From Azospirillum brasilense (GTDB lineage: Bacteria > Pseudomonadota > Alphaproteobacteria > Azospirillales > Azospirillaceae): 64,000 nucleotides of DNA. A program made the translations under genes and the position numbers. This document shows, piece after piece, positions 18,095 to 27,130 of this stretch; position 1 is the stretch's first letter, and every line of letters starts with the position of its first letter. Under the pieces are notes generated by a model. It ran no database searches, had not been told where the DNA came from, and saw nothing but the letters and a program-made list of their open reading frames with translations. The stretch lies in NCBI RefSeq assembly GCF_007827815.1, contig NZ_VITH01000004.1:310001-374000 (forward strand), given 5' to 3'.

Positions 18095-21022
18095 ATGGCG
18101 AAAGGGGTCGGTTCGTTCGTTGGGGCGATGGGCATTTCGAAGCGGCTGTGGCTGGCCTTCGCGCTCCTGCTCGCCCTGCTGGCCGCCCAGGTCGCCGCCA
18201 GCCTGCTGAGCATCCGCAGCCTGAACGGCAGCGTCGACGCGGTGCTCACCGGCGGCGAGATCGCCACCTTCGCCAAGGACCTCTCCGCCCGCCTCGCCAA
18301 CCAGCGCATCCACGGGCGCGACTATCTGGTCTCCGGCGACCCCGCCGCGCTCAACCGCCAGCGCGCGCTGCGCACCGAGTTCGATCAGGCGCTGGCCGCC
18401 CACGGCGCGGCCATCCAGCGCTCCAGCCAGGCGGCCGCCTTCGCCGAGCTGGCGCGGCTGCACACCGAGTACCACACTCAGTTCGAGGCGATCCGCGTCG
18501 TCCGCGACCGCTACGACGCGGCCATCCACCAGACCATGGACCCGCTGGGCACCCAGATCACCGAGACGCTGGAGCGCATCGTCGAAGGCGCCCAGGCCAC
18601 CGGCGACAAGGACGCCGCCCTGGTCGGCGAGGAGATGGAGAAGCACTGGGTGCTGAGCCGCCTCTTCGCCAACCGCGCGCTCGGCATGCGCGACGCCACC
18701 GCCGCGGCGCCGATGGAAAAGAACCTGGACGAGATGCTGGAGCATGTGCGCGAGGCCCAGGCCCTGCTGACCGAGCCCCGCCTCGCCGCGCTGCTGCGCG
18801 AGGTGGCGGAACGGGCGCCGGGCTACCGCACCGCCTTCCGCGACGCCGTCGCCGCCGACAAGGAGATCGACCGCCTGCGCGCCGAGATCGTCGCCAAGAT
18901 CGTCACCGCCCTGACCGCGACGCTGGACTCCATCGCCACCGCCATCCACGCCGAGCAGAAGGCGATCGAGACCAGGGCCGAAACCGAGGTGGAGAACAGC
19001 GTCCTGCTGGCCCTGGTGCTGGGCGGCCTGTCGCTGCTGCTGGGCATCGGCGCCGCGCAGGTCATCGCCCGCTCGATCACCGGCCCGGTCCAGGGCATCC
19101 GCAAGGTGATGACCGACCTCAGCGACGGCCATCTGTCGGTCACCGTCCCCCACACCGACGGCCGCGACGAGCTGGGCGCGATGGCCCGCGCCGTCGCCGC
19201 CTTCAAGGAGGACGCGGTGACCGCCGTGCGGGCGGGGATCGCGCTCGACCGCGTGTCGTCCTGCATCATGACGGTGGGCGAGGACGGGACCGTCACCGAT
19301 TGCAACGCCGCCGCGCTCGCGATGTTCAAGGCCGCCGAGGGCGACCTGCGCAAGGCCCTGCCCGCCTTCGACGCCGCCGGGCTGATCGGGACGACTCTCG
19401 ACGCGCTCGACACCGAGGCCCCGCGCCTGCGCTCCAGCCTGAGCGGCCTCGCCAGCCCCTACAAGGGCATGGTCAAGGCGGGCCGCCGCAGCTTCGAGAT
19501 CACCGCCAGCCCGGTCGCCGGGCGCCATGGCGAAAAGCTGGGCTTCGTCGTCGAATGGCGCGACCTGACGGCGGAACTGTCCATCGAGGCGGAGATCGCC
19601 GGCATGGTCGACAGCGCCGTGCGCGGCGACTTCAGCCAAAGGATCGCGCTGGACGGCAAGACCGGCTTCTTCCGGCTGGTCAGCGAGGGCATGAACCGGC
19701 TGGCCGCCAACGTCTCCGGCGTGACCGAGGATCTGGCCGCCATGCTGGAATCGCTGTCCCAAGGCGACCTGTCGCGGCGCATCGACAAGCCGTACGAGGG
19801 CGTGTTCCTGCGCCTGAAGGACGACTTCAACGGCACGGCGGAAAAGCTGTCGGAGATCGTCCGCCGCATCAACGGCGCCGCCGAATCCATCGCCGCGGCC
19901 AGCCGCGAGATCGCCGACGGCAGCCTCGACCTGTCCGAGCGCACCGAGCAGCAGGCCTCCTCGCTGGAGGAGACGGCGGCGAGCATGGAGGAGCTGGCGG
20001 CCACCGTCCGCTCCAACGCCGACAACGCCCAGCAGGTCAACGCCTTCGCCAACGACGCCCGCCGCGCCGCCGAGAAGGGCGGTCAGGTCGCCGCCAGCGC
20101 CGTGGAGGCGATGCGCGGGATCGAGCGCTCGTCGCAGAAGATTTCCGACATCATCGGGGTGATCGACGAGATCGCCTTCCAGACCAACCTGCTGGCGCTG
20201 AACGCGGCGGTCGAGGCGGCACGGGCCGGCGACGCGGGCCGCGGCTTCGCCGTGGTGGCGCAGGAGGTGCGCAACCTCGCCCAGCGCTCCGCCCAGGCGT
20301 CCAAGGAGATCAAGACGCTGATCCTCGACAGCGGGGCGCAGGTCAAGGACGGGGTGGAGCTGGTCCGCTCCGCCGGGTCGTCGCTGACCGACATCGTGGC
20401 GGGCATCGCGCGGGTCGCCGACCTCGTGTCGGAGATCGCCCGCGCCACCGCCGAGCAGGCGTCCGGCCTGGACGAGGTCAACACCGCCGTCGCCCAGATG
20501 GACGAGATGACCCAGAAGAACGCCGCGCTGGTCGAGGAAAGCACCGCCGCCGCCCGCTCGCTGGAGGAGCAGGCCGGGCAGCTGCGCCAGCAGATGGCCT
20601 TCTTCTCGCTGGACGCCGGCCGGACCCGTGGCGCGTCCGAGCTGGCCCGCCACATCCAGTTGATCGAGAACACCAAGATCGACCATGTGACCTTCCGCGA
20701 CACCGTGCTGAAGACCGTCCAGGGCCACGGCGAGGCCAGCGCGGACCGGCTGGCCGACCATCACGGCTGCCGCCTGGGCAAGTGGTACGACACGGTGACG
20801 GATGCCGCCGTGCGCTCCTGCCCGTCCTTCGACCGGATCGCCGAGCCGCACGCCCGCTTCCACGAGGCCGGCAAGCGCGCCCTGCGCGCCCATGAGCAGG
20901 GAGACGACGCGGCCGAGGCGCAGGCCCTGGCCGATCTCGACCGGCTGTCGGGCATCGTGCTCGGCCTGCTGGACAAACTCGCCGGCGAAGCGCGGGCCCA
21001 GGCCCGCGGGCGGGCGGCATGA
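18095..21022 (+). CDS. Methyl-accepting chemotaxis protein with PAS and C-terminal CZB domain
   Basis: A 975-residue chemoreceptor starting at ATG 18095 after AAGGGGGATGGC. Order: transmembrane helix about 19-40, a periplasmic helical sensor to about 300, a second helix about 303-326, HAMP, a PAS-like segment (about 385-500), a further HAMP-like stretch (about 510-600), and the signalling hairpin with tip [20 protein letters not shown] near 690. The C-terminus (about 855-960) is a CZB zinc-binding domain with [26 protein letters not shown] and [12 protein letters not shown], carrying the His and Cys ligands. No NWETF-type pentapeptide is present. The stop overlaps cheR by four bases. Its ligand is unknown; CZB suggests zinc or oxidant sensing. 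Confidence 0.94.
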   Translation: MAKGVGSFVGAMGISKRLWLAFALLLALLAAQVAASLLSIRSLNGSVDAVLTGGEIATFAKDLSARLANQRIHGRDYLVSGDPAALNRQRALRTEFDQALAAHGAAIQRSSQAAAFAELARLHTEYHTQFEAIRVVRDRYDAAIHQTMDPLGTQITETLERIVEGAQATGDKDAALVGEEMEKHWVLSRLFANRALGMRDATAAAPMEKNLDEMLEHVREAQALLTEPRLAALLREVAERAPGYRTAFRDAVAADKEIDRLRAEIVAKIVTALTATLDSIATAIHAEQKAIETRAETEVENSVLLALVLGGLSLLLGIGAAQVIARSITGPVQGIRKVMTDLSDGHLSVTVPHTDGRDELGAMARAVAAFKEDAVTAVRAGIALDRVSSCIMTVGEDGTVTDCNAAALAMFKAAEGDLRKALPAFDAAGLIGTTLDALDTEAPRLRSSLSGLASPYKGMVKAGRRSFEITASPVAGRHGEKLGFVVEWRDLTAELSIEAEIAGMVDSAVRGDFSQRIALDGKTGFFRLVSEGMNRLAANVSGVTEDLAAMLESLSQGDLSRRIDKPYEGVFLRLKDDFNGTAEKLSEIVRRINGAAESIAAASREIADGSLDLSERTEQQASSLEETAASMEELAATVRSNADNAQQVNAFANDARRAAEKGGQVAASAVEAMRGIERSSQKISDIIGVIDEIAFQTNLLALNAAVEAARAGDAGRGFAVVAQEVRNLAQRSAQASKEIKTLILDSGAQVKDGVELVRSAGSSLTDIVAGIARVADLVSEIARATAEQASGLDEVNTAVAQMDEMTQKNAALVEESTAAARSLEEQAGQLRQQMAFFSLDAGRTRGASELARHIQLIENTKIDHVTFRDTVLKTVQGHGEASADRLADHHGCRLGKWYDTVTDAAVRSCPSFDRIAEPHARFHEAGKRALRAHEQGDDAAEAQALADLDRLSGIVLGLLDKLAGEARAQARGRAA

Positions 21023-21930
21023 CCGCGGCCCCCAGCCCGGCTCCGGACTCCGATGCGGCTGACCGCGCCGTCCCCGCGGCGACGTCGGGCCGGCGGGAGT
21101 TCCCGTTCGAGCGGCGGCATTTCGACTTCATCGCCCGCATGCTCTACCAGCTCGCCGGGATCGCGCTGGCCCCGCACAAGATCGAGATGGTCTATTCCCG
21201 CCTCGCCCGGCGGCTGCGCGACCTGCGCCTGCCGGACTTCGACACCTACTGCGCCCTGCTGGAGAGCGAGGAGGGGGCGAACGAGGTCGGCTTCCTGGTC
21301 AACGCCCTGACCACCAACCTGACCAGCTTCTTCCGCGAATCGCACCATTTCGACTTCCTGGCGAAGACCGCGGTGCCGGAGATGCGCGCCCGCCACGCCG
21401 GGGAGTCCTCCCACCCGCGGCTGCGCGTCTGGTCGGCGGGCTGCTCCTCCGGGCAGGAGCCCTACACCATCGCCATGGTCCTGGCCTCCAGCTTCGGGCC
21501 GGAGCTGCGGCGCTGGGACGCGAAGATCCTGGCAACCGACATCGACACCCACATGGTCGACACCGCCCGGCGCGGCGTCTATCCCGCCGAACTGGCGGCC
21601 AGCATCCCGGCCCCCCTGCGCGACCGCTTCACCCGGCGCCAGCGCGAGGACGGCGAGCCGATGGTGGCGATGGAGGAGGAGCTGAAGCGGCTGATCACCT
21701 TCAAGCCGCTGAACCTGCTGGAGCACTGGCCCATGAAGGGGCCGTTCGACGCGATCTTCTGCCGCAACGTGCTGATCTATTTCGACCGCGTCGGGCGGAC
21801 CCAGGTCATCGGCAACTTCGCCCGGATGCTGGAGCCCGGCGGCTACCTGTTCCTCGGCCACTCGGAAAGCCTGTACGGCGTGTCGGACCGCTTCCGCCAG
21901 ACCGGCCCCACCATCTACCGGAGGCTGTGA
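21019..21930 (+). CDS. cheR: Chemotaxis protein methyltransferase CheR
   Basis: A 303-residue SAM-dependent enzyme that methylates receptor glutamates. The N-terminal helical CheR_N domain (about 30-85) is followed by the Rossmann domain with [18 protein letters not shown] (about 136-153), [24 protein letters not shown], and the C-terminal [13 protein letters not shown]. It overlaps the MCP stop and precedes cheD by three bases. No TPR extension is fused. Confidence 0.96.
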   Translation: MTAAPSPAPDSDAADRAVPAATSGRREFPFERRHFDFIARMLYQLAGIALAPHKIEMVYSRLARRLRDLRLPDFDTYCALLESEEGANEVGFLVNALTTNLTSFFRESHHFDFLAKTAVPEMRARHAGESSHPRLRVWSAGCSSGQEPYTIAMVLASSFGPELRRWDAKILATDIDTHMVDTARRGVYPAELAASIPAPLRDRFTRRQREDGEPMVAMEEELKRLITFKPLNLLEHWPMKGPFDAIFCRNVLIYFDRVGRTQVIGNFARMLEPGGYLFLGHSESLYGVSDRFRQTGPTIYRRL

Positions 21931-21933
21931 CGC

Positions 21934-22560
21934 ATGACCGCATTCGCAAGCCGCCGCGCGGCGGAGGCCCGGCAGACCGGCGGCTACTTCCACCCGCAGT
22001 TCCGCGCCCACACGATGAAGGTCTTCCTCGGCCATCATCTGGTCAGCGACCGCTCGGACGTGATGATGGTGACGACTCTGGGCTCCTGCGTGGCCGCCTG
22101 CGTCCACGACCCGGCGACGGCGATCGGCGGCATGAACCATTTCCTGCTGCCCGAGGTGCCGGAGTCCGAGGACGCCGGCACCGGGGCGGCCGCGCGCTAC
22201 GGCTCGGTCGCCATGGAGCGGCTGATCAACGACCTGCTGGCCCGCGGCGCCCAGCGTGGGCGGCTGGAGGTGAAGCTGTTCGGCGGCGCCCGCGTCATCG
22301 ATTCCAGCTTCGACGTCGGCCAGCGCAACGCCGCCTTCGCGCTCGACTATGTCCGGCGGGAGGGGCTGAAGCTGATGGGCCAGGATCTCGGCGGCGCCTC
22401 GGCCCGGCGCATCCACTATTTTCCCCACACCGGCCGGGCCATGCGCAAGATGCTGCGGCCGGAGGCCCTGTCGGAGACGGCGAACCAGGAACTGCATTTC
22501 CGCTCCAGCCTGCGGCACCAGCCGATCGAGGGCGACGTGGAACTGTTCGGGGAGGACTGA
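21934..22560 (+). CDS. cheD: Chemoreceptor glutamine deamidase CheD
   Basis: A 208-residue CheD. The active-site region [14 protein letters not shown] has the catalytic Cys (about 51) and His (about 57 to 70, in the HDP and GGMNHFLLP stretches). KLFGGARVI and the later [13 protein letters not shown] complete the family pattern. It converts receptor glutamines to glutamates and in some bacteria modulates CheC. It is translationally close to both neighbours (3 bases on each side). Confidence 0.95.
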   Translation: MTAFASRRAAEARQTGGYFHPQFRAHTMKVFLGHHLVSDRSDVMMVTTLGSCVAACVHDPATAIGGMNHFLLPEVPESEDAGTGAAARYGSVAMERLINDLLARGAQRGRLEVKLFGGARVIDSSFDVGQRNAAFALDYVRREGLKLMGQDLGGASARRIHYFPHTGRAMRKMLRPEALSETANQELHFRSSLRHQPIEGDVELFGED

Positions 22561-22563
22561 GCC

Positions 22564-23628
22564 ATGACACGCTCCATCCGCGTCGTGATCGTCGACGACA
22601 GCAGCCTGATGCGGGAGATGCTGAAGGCCGTCATCTCGGACGAGCCCGGCATCGAGGTGGTCGGCGTCGCCCGCGACCCCTACGAGGCGCGCGACGTCAT
22701 CAAGCGCACCAATCCGGACGTCGTCACGCTGGACGTCGAGATGCCGCGGATGGACGGGCTGTCCTTCCTGGAAAAGATCATGACGCTGCGCCCGACGCCG
22801 GTCGTCATGGTCTCCTCCCTGACCCAGGAGGGGTCGGAGGCGACGATCCGCGCGCTGGAGATCGGCGCGGTGGACTGCGTCGCCAAGCCCGACGGCTCGG
22901 ACGGTCACGGCTTCGAGGCGATGGCCCACGAGCTGGTCGGCAAGATCCGCATCGCCGCCACCGCCCGCCTGTCGATGCGGCGGCCCAAGCCCGCGACCTC
23001 CCCCCTCCAGACGCCGCGCCGCGCCGGATCGGGCACCCGCTTCATCGCCATCGGCGCCTCGACCGGCGGGGTGGAGCGCATCCGCGACGTGCTGGCCGTC
23101 ATGCCCGCCGACTGCCCGCCCATCGTCATCACCCAGCACATGGGTCCCAGCTACGTCCCCAGCTTCGCCGCCCGGCTCGACCGCATCTCGCCGCCGTCGG
23201 TGGAGGTCGCCACCCAGGGCGCCCCTCTGGTCCAGGGCAAGGTCTACATCGCCCCCGGCGACCGGCATCTGGTGATCATCCGCGACGCCCAGGGCTATTC
23301 CTGCCACATCCAGGACGGGCCGGCGGTCAGCGGCCACCGCCCGTCGGTGGACGTGCTGTTCTCCTCCGTCGCCAAGGCGGCGGGGGCGAACGCGGTGGGG
23401 GTGATCCTGTCCGGCATGGGCCGCGACGGGGCGTCGGGCATGCTGGCGATGCGCGACGCGGGGGCCTATACCATCGGCGAACAGGAATCGAGCTGCGTCG
23501 TCTACGGCATGCCGCGCGCCGCCCGGGACGCCGGGGCGGTCGCCGTCGAACTGCCGCTGGCGCAGATACCGGCCGAGATGCTGCGCGCGTTCGACGCCAT
23601 CGGCGATCACCGCACGCGCGCGAACTGA
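22564..23628 (+). CDS. cheB: Chemotaxis methylesterase CheB
   Basis: A 354-residue receptor demethylase and deamidase. The N-terminal receiver has D57 in [13 protein letters not shown]. The C-terminal esterase (about 155-350) carries the catalytic triad: Ser about 166 in IGASTGG, His about 192 in VITQHMG, and Asp about 288 in [10 protein letters not shown]. It follows cheD by three bases and precedes the CheZ-like gene by 11. Phosphorylation by CheA should activate it. Confidence 0.96.
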   Translation: MTRSIRVVIVDDSSLMREMLKAVISDEPGIEVVGVARDPYEARDVIKRTNPDVVTLDVEMPRMDGLSFLEKIMTLRPTPVVMVSSLTQEGSEATIRALEIGAVDCVAKPDGSDGHGFEAMAHELVGKIRIAATARLSMRRPKPATSPLQTPRRAGSGTRFIAIGASTGGVERIRDVLAVMPADCPPIVITQHMGPSYVPSFAARLDRISPPSVEVATQGAPLVQGKVYIAPGDRHLVIIRDAQGYSCHIQDGPAVSGHRPSVDVLFSSVAKAAGANAVGVILSGMGRDGASGMLAMRDAGAYTIGEQESSCVVYGMPRAARDAGAVAVELPLAQIPAEMLRAFDAIGDHRTRAN

Positions 23629-23639
23629 GGAGCAGCACC

Positions 23640-24806
23640 ATGTCTTTCTACGGCCGTGCCACCCACCTGGACGCCCGACCGGAACCGCAGGCGCCGGACC
23701 TGCCCGACGGCGACGCCCCGGTGAACGGCCTGCCCGAGATCGGCCCGAAGATCCCGGTGACCGGCGAGCTTCTGGCGACCTGGATGGGCTACGCCGACAT
23801 CCAGCGCCGCACGCTGGAGGCGGTGCAGAACGAGCTGACCCGCACTTCGTCCACGGTCGAGGACGCCACGCTTGACCTGTCCTCCCGCTTCCGCGAGCTG
23901 GCCGAGAAGGCCATGCAGCAGTCGGAGCGGGTGGAGCAGATCGTCGGCATGGCCGGCTCCGTCTCCATCGACGGCGAACGGGTGCCGATGGACCAGCTGG
24001 TCACCGGCATGCAGCAGATGATCGCGGACATGATCTCCAACATCGTCATGCTGTCGCGCCACGCCATGAGCATGGTCTACCTGCTCGACGACGTGCAGAA
24101 GGACGTGGCGGAGCTGGAGAAGTCGATCGGCGACATCGACGCCATCAACCGCCAGACCAACTTCCTGGCGCTGAACGCCACCATCGAGGCGAGCCGCGCC
24201 GGCGAGGCCGGGCGCACCTTCGCCGTGGTCGCCCAGGAGGTGCGCCACCTCTCCCGCAACACCGGGGCGCTGGCCGACCGCATGCGTTCCAAGGTCACCG
24301 CGGTGGTCAAGGGCGTGCGCAACGGCCACGACATCCTGCGCCAGATCGCCGACACCGACATGTCCCCGCAGATGCTCGCCAAGGAGCGGGTGGACAAGAC
24401 CATGGACAGCCTGGTCGACCAGACCAACCACTTCCAGGCGGTGCTGGAAACGGCGGCGACCGTGTCGTCGGACATGTCCGCCACCATCAGCCGCATGGTC
24501 ACCGGGATGCAGTTCCAGGACCTGACCAAGCAGCGGCTGGAGGCCATCAACGACAGCCTCGCCATCATGGCGGAGGGGCTGAACGAGCTGGAAAACCGCA
24601 CCCGCGTCGAAATGCCCGCTTCCTTGGGGCCGCAGGTTCCGCAGGAATGGCTCGACGAACTGCTGGGCCGCTTCAAGCTGAGCGAGATGCGCCAGCGCTT
24701 CGTGCGCCGTCTGCTGCTGGAAGGGACGGCGCTGGACGAGCATGGCGTCCTTGACGTCGATGCCGGCCAGGACGACAGTTCCAGCGGCGACATCGAACTT
24801 TTCTGA
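23640..24806 (+). CDS. Cytoplasmic receptor-like protein with CheZ-like phosphatase motif
   Basis: A 388-residue all-helical soluble protein. Residues about 165-205 resemble the tip of a chemoreceptor hairpin ([20 protein letters not shown], then [13 protein letters not shown]) but lack the usual IADQT/RGFAV details. Near the C-terminus, [17 protein letters not shown] aligns by eye with the E. coli CheZ active-site helix (DFQDLTGQ), putting D294 and Q298 at the catalytic Asp and Gln. The extreme C-terminus is acidic and ends DIELF, reminiscent of the CheZ peptide that docks CheY. As the last gene of the operon it is a good candidate for the CheY-P phosphatase. Phosphatase activity is inference. 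Confidence 0.82.
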   Translation: MSFYGRATHLDARPEPQAPDLPDGDAPVNGLPEIGPKIPVTGELLATWMGYADIQRRTLEAVQNELTRTSSTVEDATLDLSSRFRELAEKAMQQSERVEQIVGMAGSVSIDGERVPMDQLVTGMQQMIADMISNIVMLSRHAMSMVYLLDDVQKDVAELEKSIGDIDAINRQTNFLALNATIEASRAGEAGRTFAVVAQEVRHLSRNTGALADRMRSKVTAVVKGVRNGHDILRQIADTDMSPQMLAKERVDKTMDSLVDQTNHFQAVLETAATVSSDMSATISRMVTGMQFQDLTKQRLEAINDSLAIMAEGLNELENRTRVEMPASLGPQVPQEWLDELLGRFKLSEMRQRFVRRLLLEGTALDEHGVLDVDAGQDDSSSGDIELF

Positions 24807-24835
24807 GGCCAAGGGATTCTCTGGAATCCCCGGCC
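24807..24835 (+). terminator. Hairpin after the chemotaxis operon
   Basis: GGGATTC pairs with GAATCCC around a TCTG loop, and flanking GGCC arms extend the stem. A tgtcttgctcc stretch follows. It begins right after the CheZ-like stop and may partly terminate the operon before the STAS gene. Confidence 0.5.
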
Positions 24836-24885
24836 TGTCTTGCTCCATTCTGGCATGGTCCGCACAAGACCACCCGCCCCAATGC

Positions 24886-24911
24886 CCTTCAGGAACACCC
24901 TTCAGGAACAC
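24886..24911 (+). repeat. 13-nt tandem duplication over the STAS ribosome site
   Basis: CCTTCAGGAACAC occurs twice in perfect tandem. Each copy carries AGGA; the second copy's AGGA lies about 11 bases before the ATG at 24919 and would serve as its ribosome site. Confidence 0.8.
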
Positions 24912-24918
24912 CGGACCG

Positions 24919-25224
24919 ATGGACTACGGAATTGAGGACAAGGAGCAGGAGACCCTGGTTCGGTTGCGCGGTCGCCTGACCTTCAACGACCACGCCAAGC
25001 TGCGGGCCCTGATCCGGGAGATGCTGCAGAACAAGGCCAGACGTCAGGTGCTCGACCTCTCCACGCTGGAATTCGTCGATTCGGCGGGAATCGGCATGCT
25101 GCTGATCGCGCGGGAGGAAATGGCGAACGCGGACAAGCAGCTCGTCCTGCGCTCCGCCGCCGGGCAGGTCAAGCGCGTGCTGACCGTGGCCCAGCTCAAC
25201 AAGATCGTGACGATCGAGGACTGA
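24919..25224 (+). CDS. Anti-sigma factor antagonist (RsbV-like STAS protein), module A
   Basis: A 101-residue STAS domain. ATG 24919 opens MDYGIEDKEQ; an extension to 24742 would run through the upstream gene and hairpin. The motif LEFVDSAGIGMLLIA has phospho-acceptor S55, as in SpoIIAA and RsbV. It should bind the ATPase encoded next and be switched by its phosphorylation state. The start of the ATPase gene is five bases on. It is a clear paralogue of the minus-strand STAS at 32276-32581, with the same length, the same S55 position and the same VVTIE/IVTIE ending. Confidence 0.93.
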   Translation: MDYGIEDKEQETLVRLRGRLTFNDHAKLRALIREMLQNKARRQVLDLSTLEFVDSAGIGMLLIAREEMANADKQLVLRSAAGQVKRVLTVAQLNKIVTIED

Positions 25225-25229
25225 CCCCT

Positions 25230-25958
25230 TTGGTCCCCTCCCCCACCCGCGTCGCCGCCCTGCAAGGCCTGGGCGTGCCGGCCGACCGGCTGGACCGTCT
25301 GTCGGCGGCGCTTCGGCTTCCGCCCCGGCGGCCCGGCTCCCCGGCGGGGGAGGCGTTCGGCGCCTCCGTTCTGCTTCTGGTGGGCGACGCCGGCGCCGTC
25401 GAGGCGCCGGAATTCTGGCAGCCGCCCTTCGGCGCCTGGATCGAGGTCGCCGGCCTGTCCGACGCCCGGATCGTCGAGGCCGCGCAGCGCGCCGCCCGCG
25501 CCGACCTGTTCGCCTGCGTGACGACGGTGACCGCCAACCGCCTGCATCTGGCGGGCCGCATCCTGAACGGGCTGGCCGCCCTGCACCCGATGCCGGAGGC
25601 CCAGCGCGACGACATGGAGCTGGCGCTGCACGAGGCGATCAGCAACGCGGTGGTCCACGGCAACCTCCAGGTCGAAGGCATGAAGGGGCTGAGCGTGGAG
25701 GCGCTGGAGCGCTTCTCCCACGATCTGGCGGCGCGCATGGCCGACCCCGCCTTCGCCGAGCGCCGGATCGAGGTCGCCGCCTGGCTGGAGAGCGCGTGCG
25801 CGGTGGTCGAAGTCGCCGACGAGGGAACCGGCTTCGCCCGGCCGGAGCGCATCGACTACGGCGCCTCGGGCCGCGGGCTGGACCTGATCGCCGCCATCGT
25901 GGAAGAGCTTCAGCTTCTCGACGGGGGGCGGCGCATCCGCATGAGGTTCCCCCTCTGA
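25230..25958 (+). CDS. RsbW/SpoIIAB-like ATPase (anti-sigma type kinase), module A
   Basis: A 242-residue GHKL ATPase starting at TTG 25230, five bases after the STAS gene. The N box is ELALHEAISNAVVHGN (E135, N139), G1 is VADEGTGF and G2 is GRGLDLIAAI. About 100 extra residues precede the ATPase core, and a long insert lies between N box and G1, so it is much longer than classic RsbW (about 160). It is expected to phosphorylate the STAS partner and sequester an output protein, which may or may not be a sigma factor. The stop overlaps the next ATG (TGATG). Confidence 0.9.
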   Translation: MVPSPTRVAALQGLGVPADRLDRLSAALRLPPRRPGSPAGEAFGASVLLLVGDAGAVEAPEFWQPPFGAWIEVAGLSDARIVEAAQRAARADLFACVTTVTANRLHLAGRILNGLAALHPMPEAQRDDMELALHEAISNAVVHGNLQVEGMKGLSVEALERFSHDLAARMADPAFAERRIEVAAWLESACAVVEVADEGTGFARPERIDYGASGRGLDLIAAIVEELQLLDGGRRIRMRFPL

Positions 25959-27130
25959 TGGACGACGCCATCGCCGCCTGCCGCATCCTGGTGGTGGACG
26001 ACACCGACTTCAACCGCACGCTGATCGGCGCTCTGCTCGGCGAAGCCGGCTTCCAGAACGTCGTCTACGCCAAGGACGGCTTCGACGCGCTGACCCAGAT
26101 CGCCGCCGAGGCGCCGGACCTGCTGATCCTCGACATCATGATGCCGGGGATGGACGGGTTCGAGGTGTGCCGCCGCCTGCGCGCCGACCACGCCTACGCC
26201 GACCTGCCGGTGCTGGTGCAGACCGCCCTGTCGTCCAGCGACGACCGCAACCGCGCCTTCGCCGCCGGCACGACCGACCTGATCTCCAAGCCGCTGGACC
26301 GGACGGAGCTGGTCGCCCGCGTGCGCATCCACCTGCAGAACCGGGTGCTGATCCGCGACCTGCAGACCTACCGGGCGCGGGTCGAGGGGGAGTTGGCGAT
26401 GGCCCGCTCCATGTACGACCATCTCCTGCCCTCCCCGTCGCTGTGCGCCGCGCTGATGGACGGCGCGGGGGTGACGCTGCGCTCGCACACGGCGCTGTCC
26501 TCCGATCTGGGCGGCGACCTCTGGGGGGTGCTGCCGCTGGCCGGCGGGCGGTTCGGGCTGTTCCTGCTGGACATGGCCGGGCGCGGCGTGTCGGCGGCGC
26601 TGAACGCCTTCCGCATGCACACGCTGATCCACGAGTTGGCGCCCCAGCTCGGCGAGCGGCCCGGCGCCTTCCTGAGCGAGCTGAACGAGCGGGCCGTCTG
26701 CCTGCTGGAGCTTGGCCAGCACGCCACGGTGATCTACGGCGTGGTGGACCGCGCGGCGGAGCGCTTCACCTACGCCGCCGCGGCGGCGGCTCCGCCGGTC
26801 CTGGTGCCGCCCGGCAACGCCGCGCTGGTTTTCGGCGAGGGGGCCGGTCCGCCGGTGGGCGTCGCCGCCGGCACCCGCTACGAGGAGCGCAGCCTGCCCT
26901 TCCCGCCGGACTCGGCGTTGGTCCTGCACTCGACCGCCGTTCTAGAAACCCTGAACGGGCGCAGCGGCGGTTTCGCCGCCCTGCTGCGGAGCGCCGCCGT
27001 CCCGGACGCCCTGGCCGGCGGCGGCGACGCCGCCTTCGCGGCGGTGACCGCCGCGCTCGCCGCCGCCCAGGGCGACGTGCCGCTCGACGACCACACCCTG
27101 GTCTGGATCGGCCGCGGGGGGGCGCGATGA
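25958..27130 (+). CDS. Receiver-PP2C phosphatase fusion with degraded metal site, module A first copy
   Basis: A 390-residue RsbU/SpoIIE-type protein. The N-terminal receiver has D59 in LLILDIMMPGMDG and the lysine in LISKPL; a coiled linker (about 130-165) leads to the PP2C domain. GGDLWG, LLDMAGRGVSAAL and LDDHTLVWIG are present, but the usual S/T-D-G motif is HSTAVLE, so one metal-binding aspartate is missing, and the GHG of the third motif is GRG. It overlaps both neighbours (TGATG and ATGA). The receiver probably controls dephosphorylation of STAS proteins, but this copy may be a pseudophosphatase. Confidence 0.9.
   Translation: MDDAIAACRILVVDDTDFNRTLIGALLGEAGFQNVVYAKDGFDALTQIAAEAPDLLILDIMMPGMDGFEVCRRLRADHAYADLPVLVQTALSSSDDRNRAFAAGTTDLISKPLDRTELVARVRIHLQNRVLIRDLQTYRARVEGELAMARSMYDHLLPSPSLCAALMDGAGVTLRSHTALSSDLGGDLWGVLPLAGGRFGLFLLDMAGRGVSAALNAFRMHTLIHELAPQLGERPGAFLSELNERAVCLLELGQHATVIYGVVDRAAERFTYAAAAAAPPVLVPPGNAALVFGEGAGPPVGVAAGTRYEERSLPFPPDSALVLHSTAVLETLNGRSGGFAALLRSAAVPDALAGGGDAAFAAVTAALAAAQGDVPLDDHTLVWIGRGGAR

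Noticed and set aside
18148..20895. A 915-codon plus-strand frame within the chemoreceptor
   Set aside because: It is an Arg/Gly-rich alternative frame of the MCP gene, which has clear domains in its own frame.
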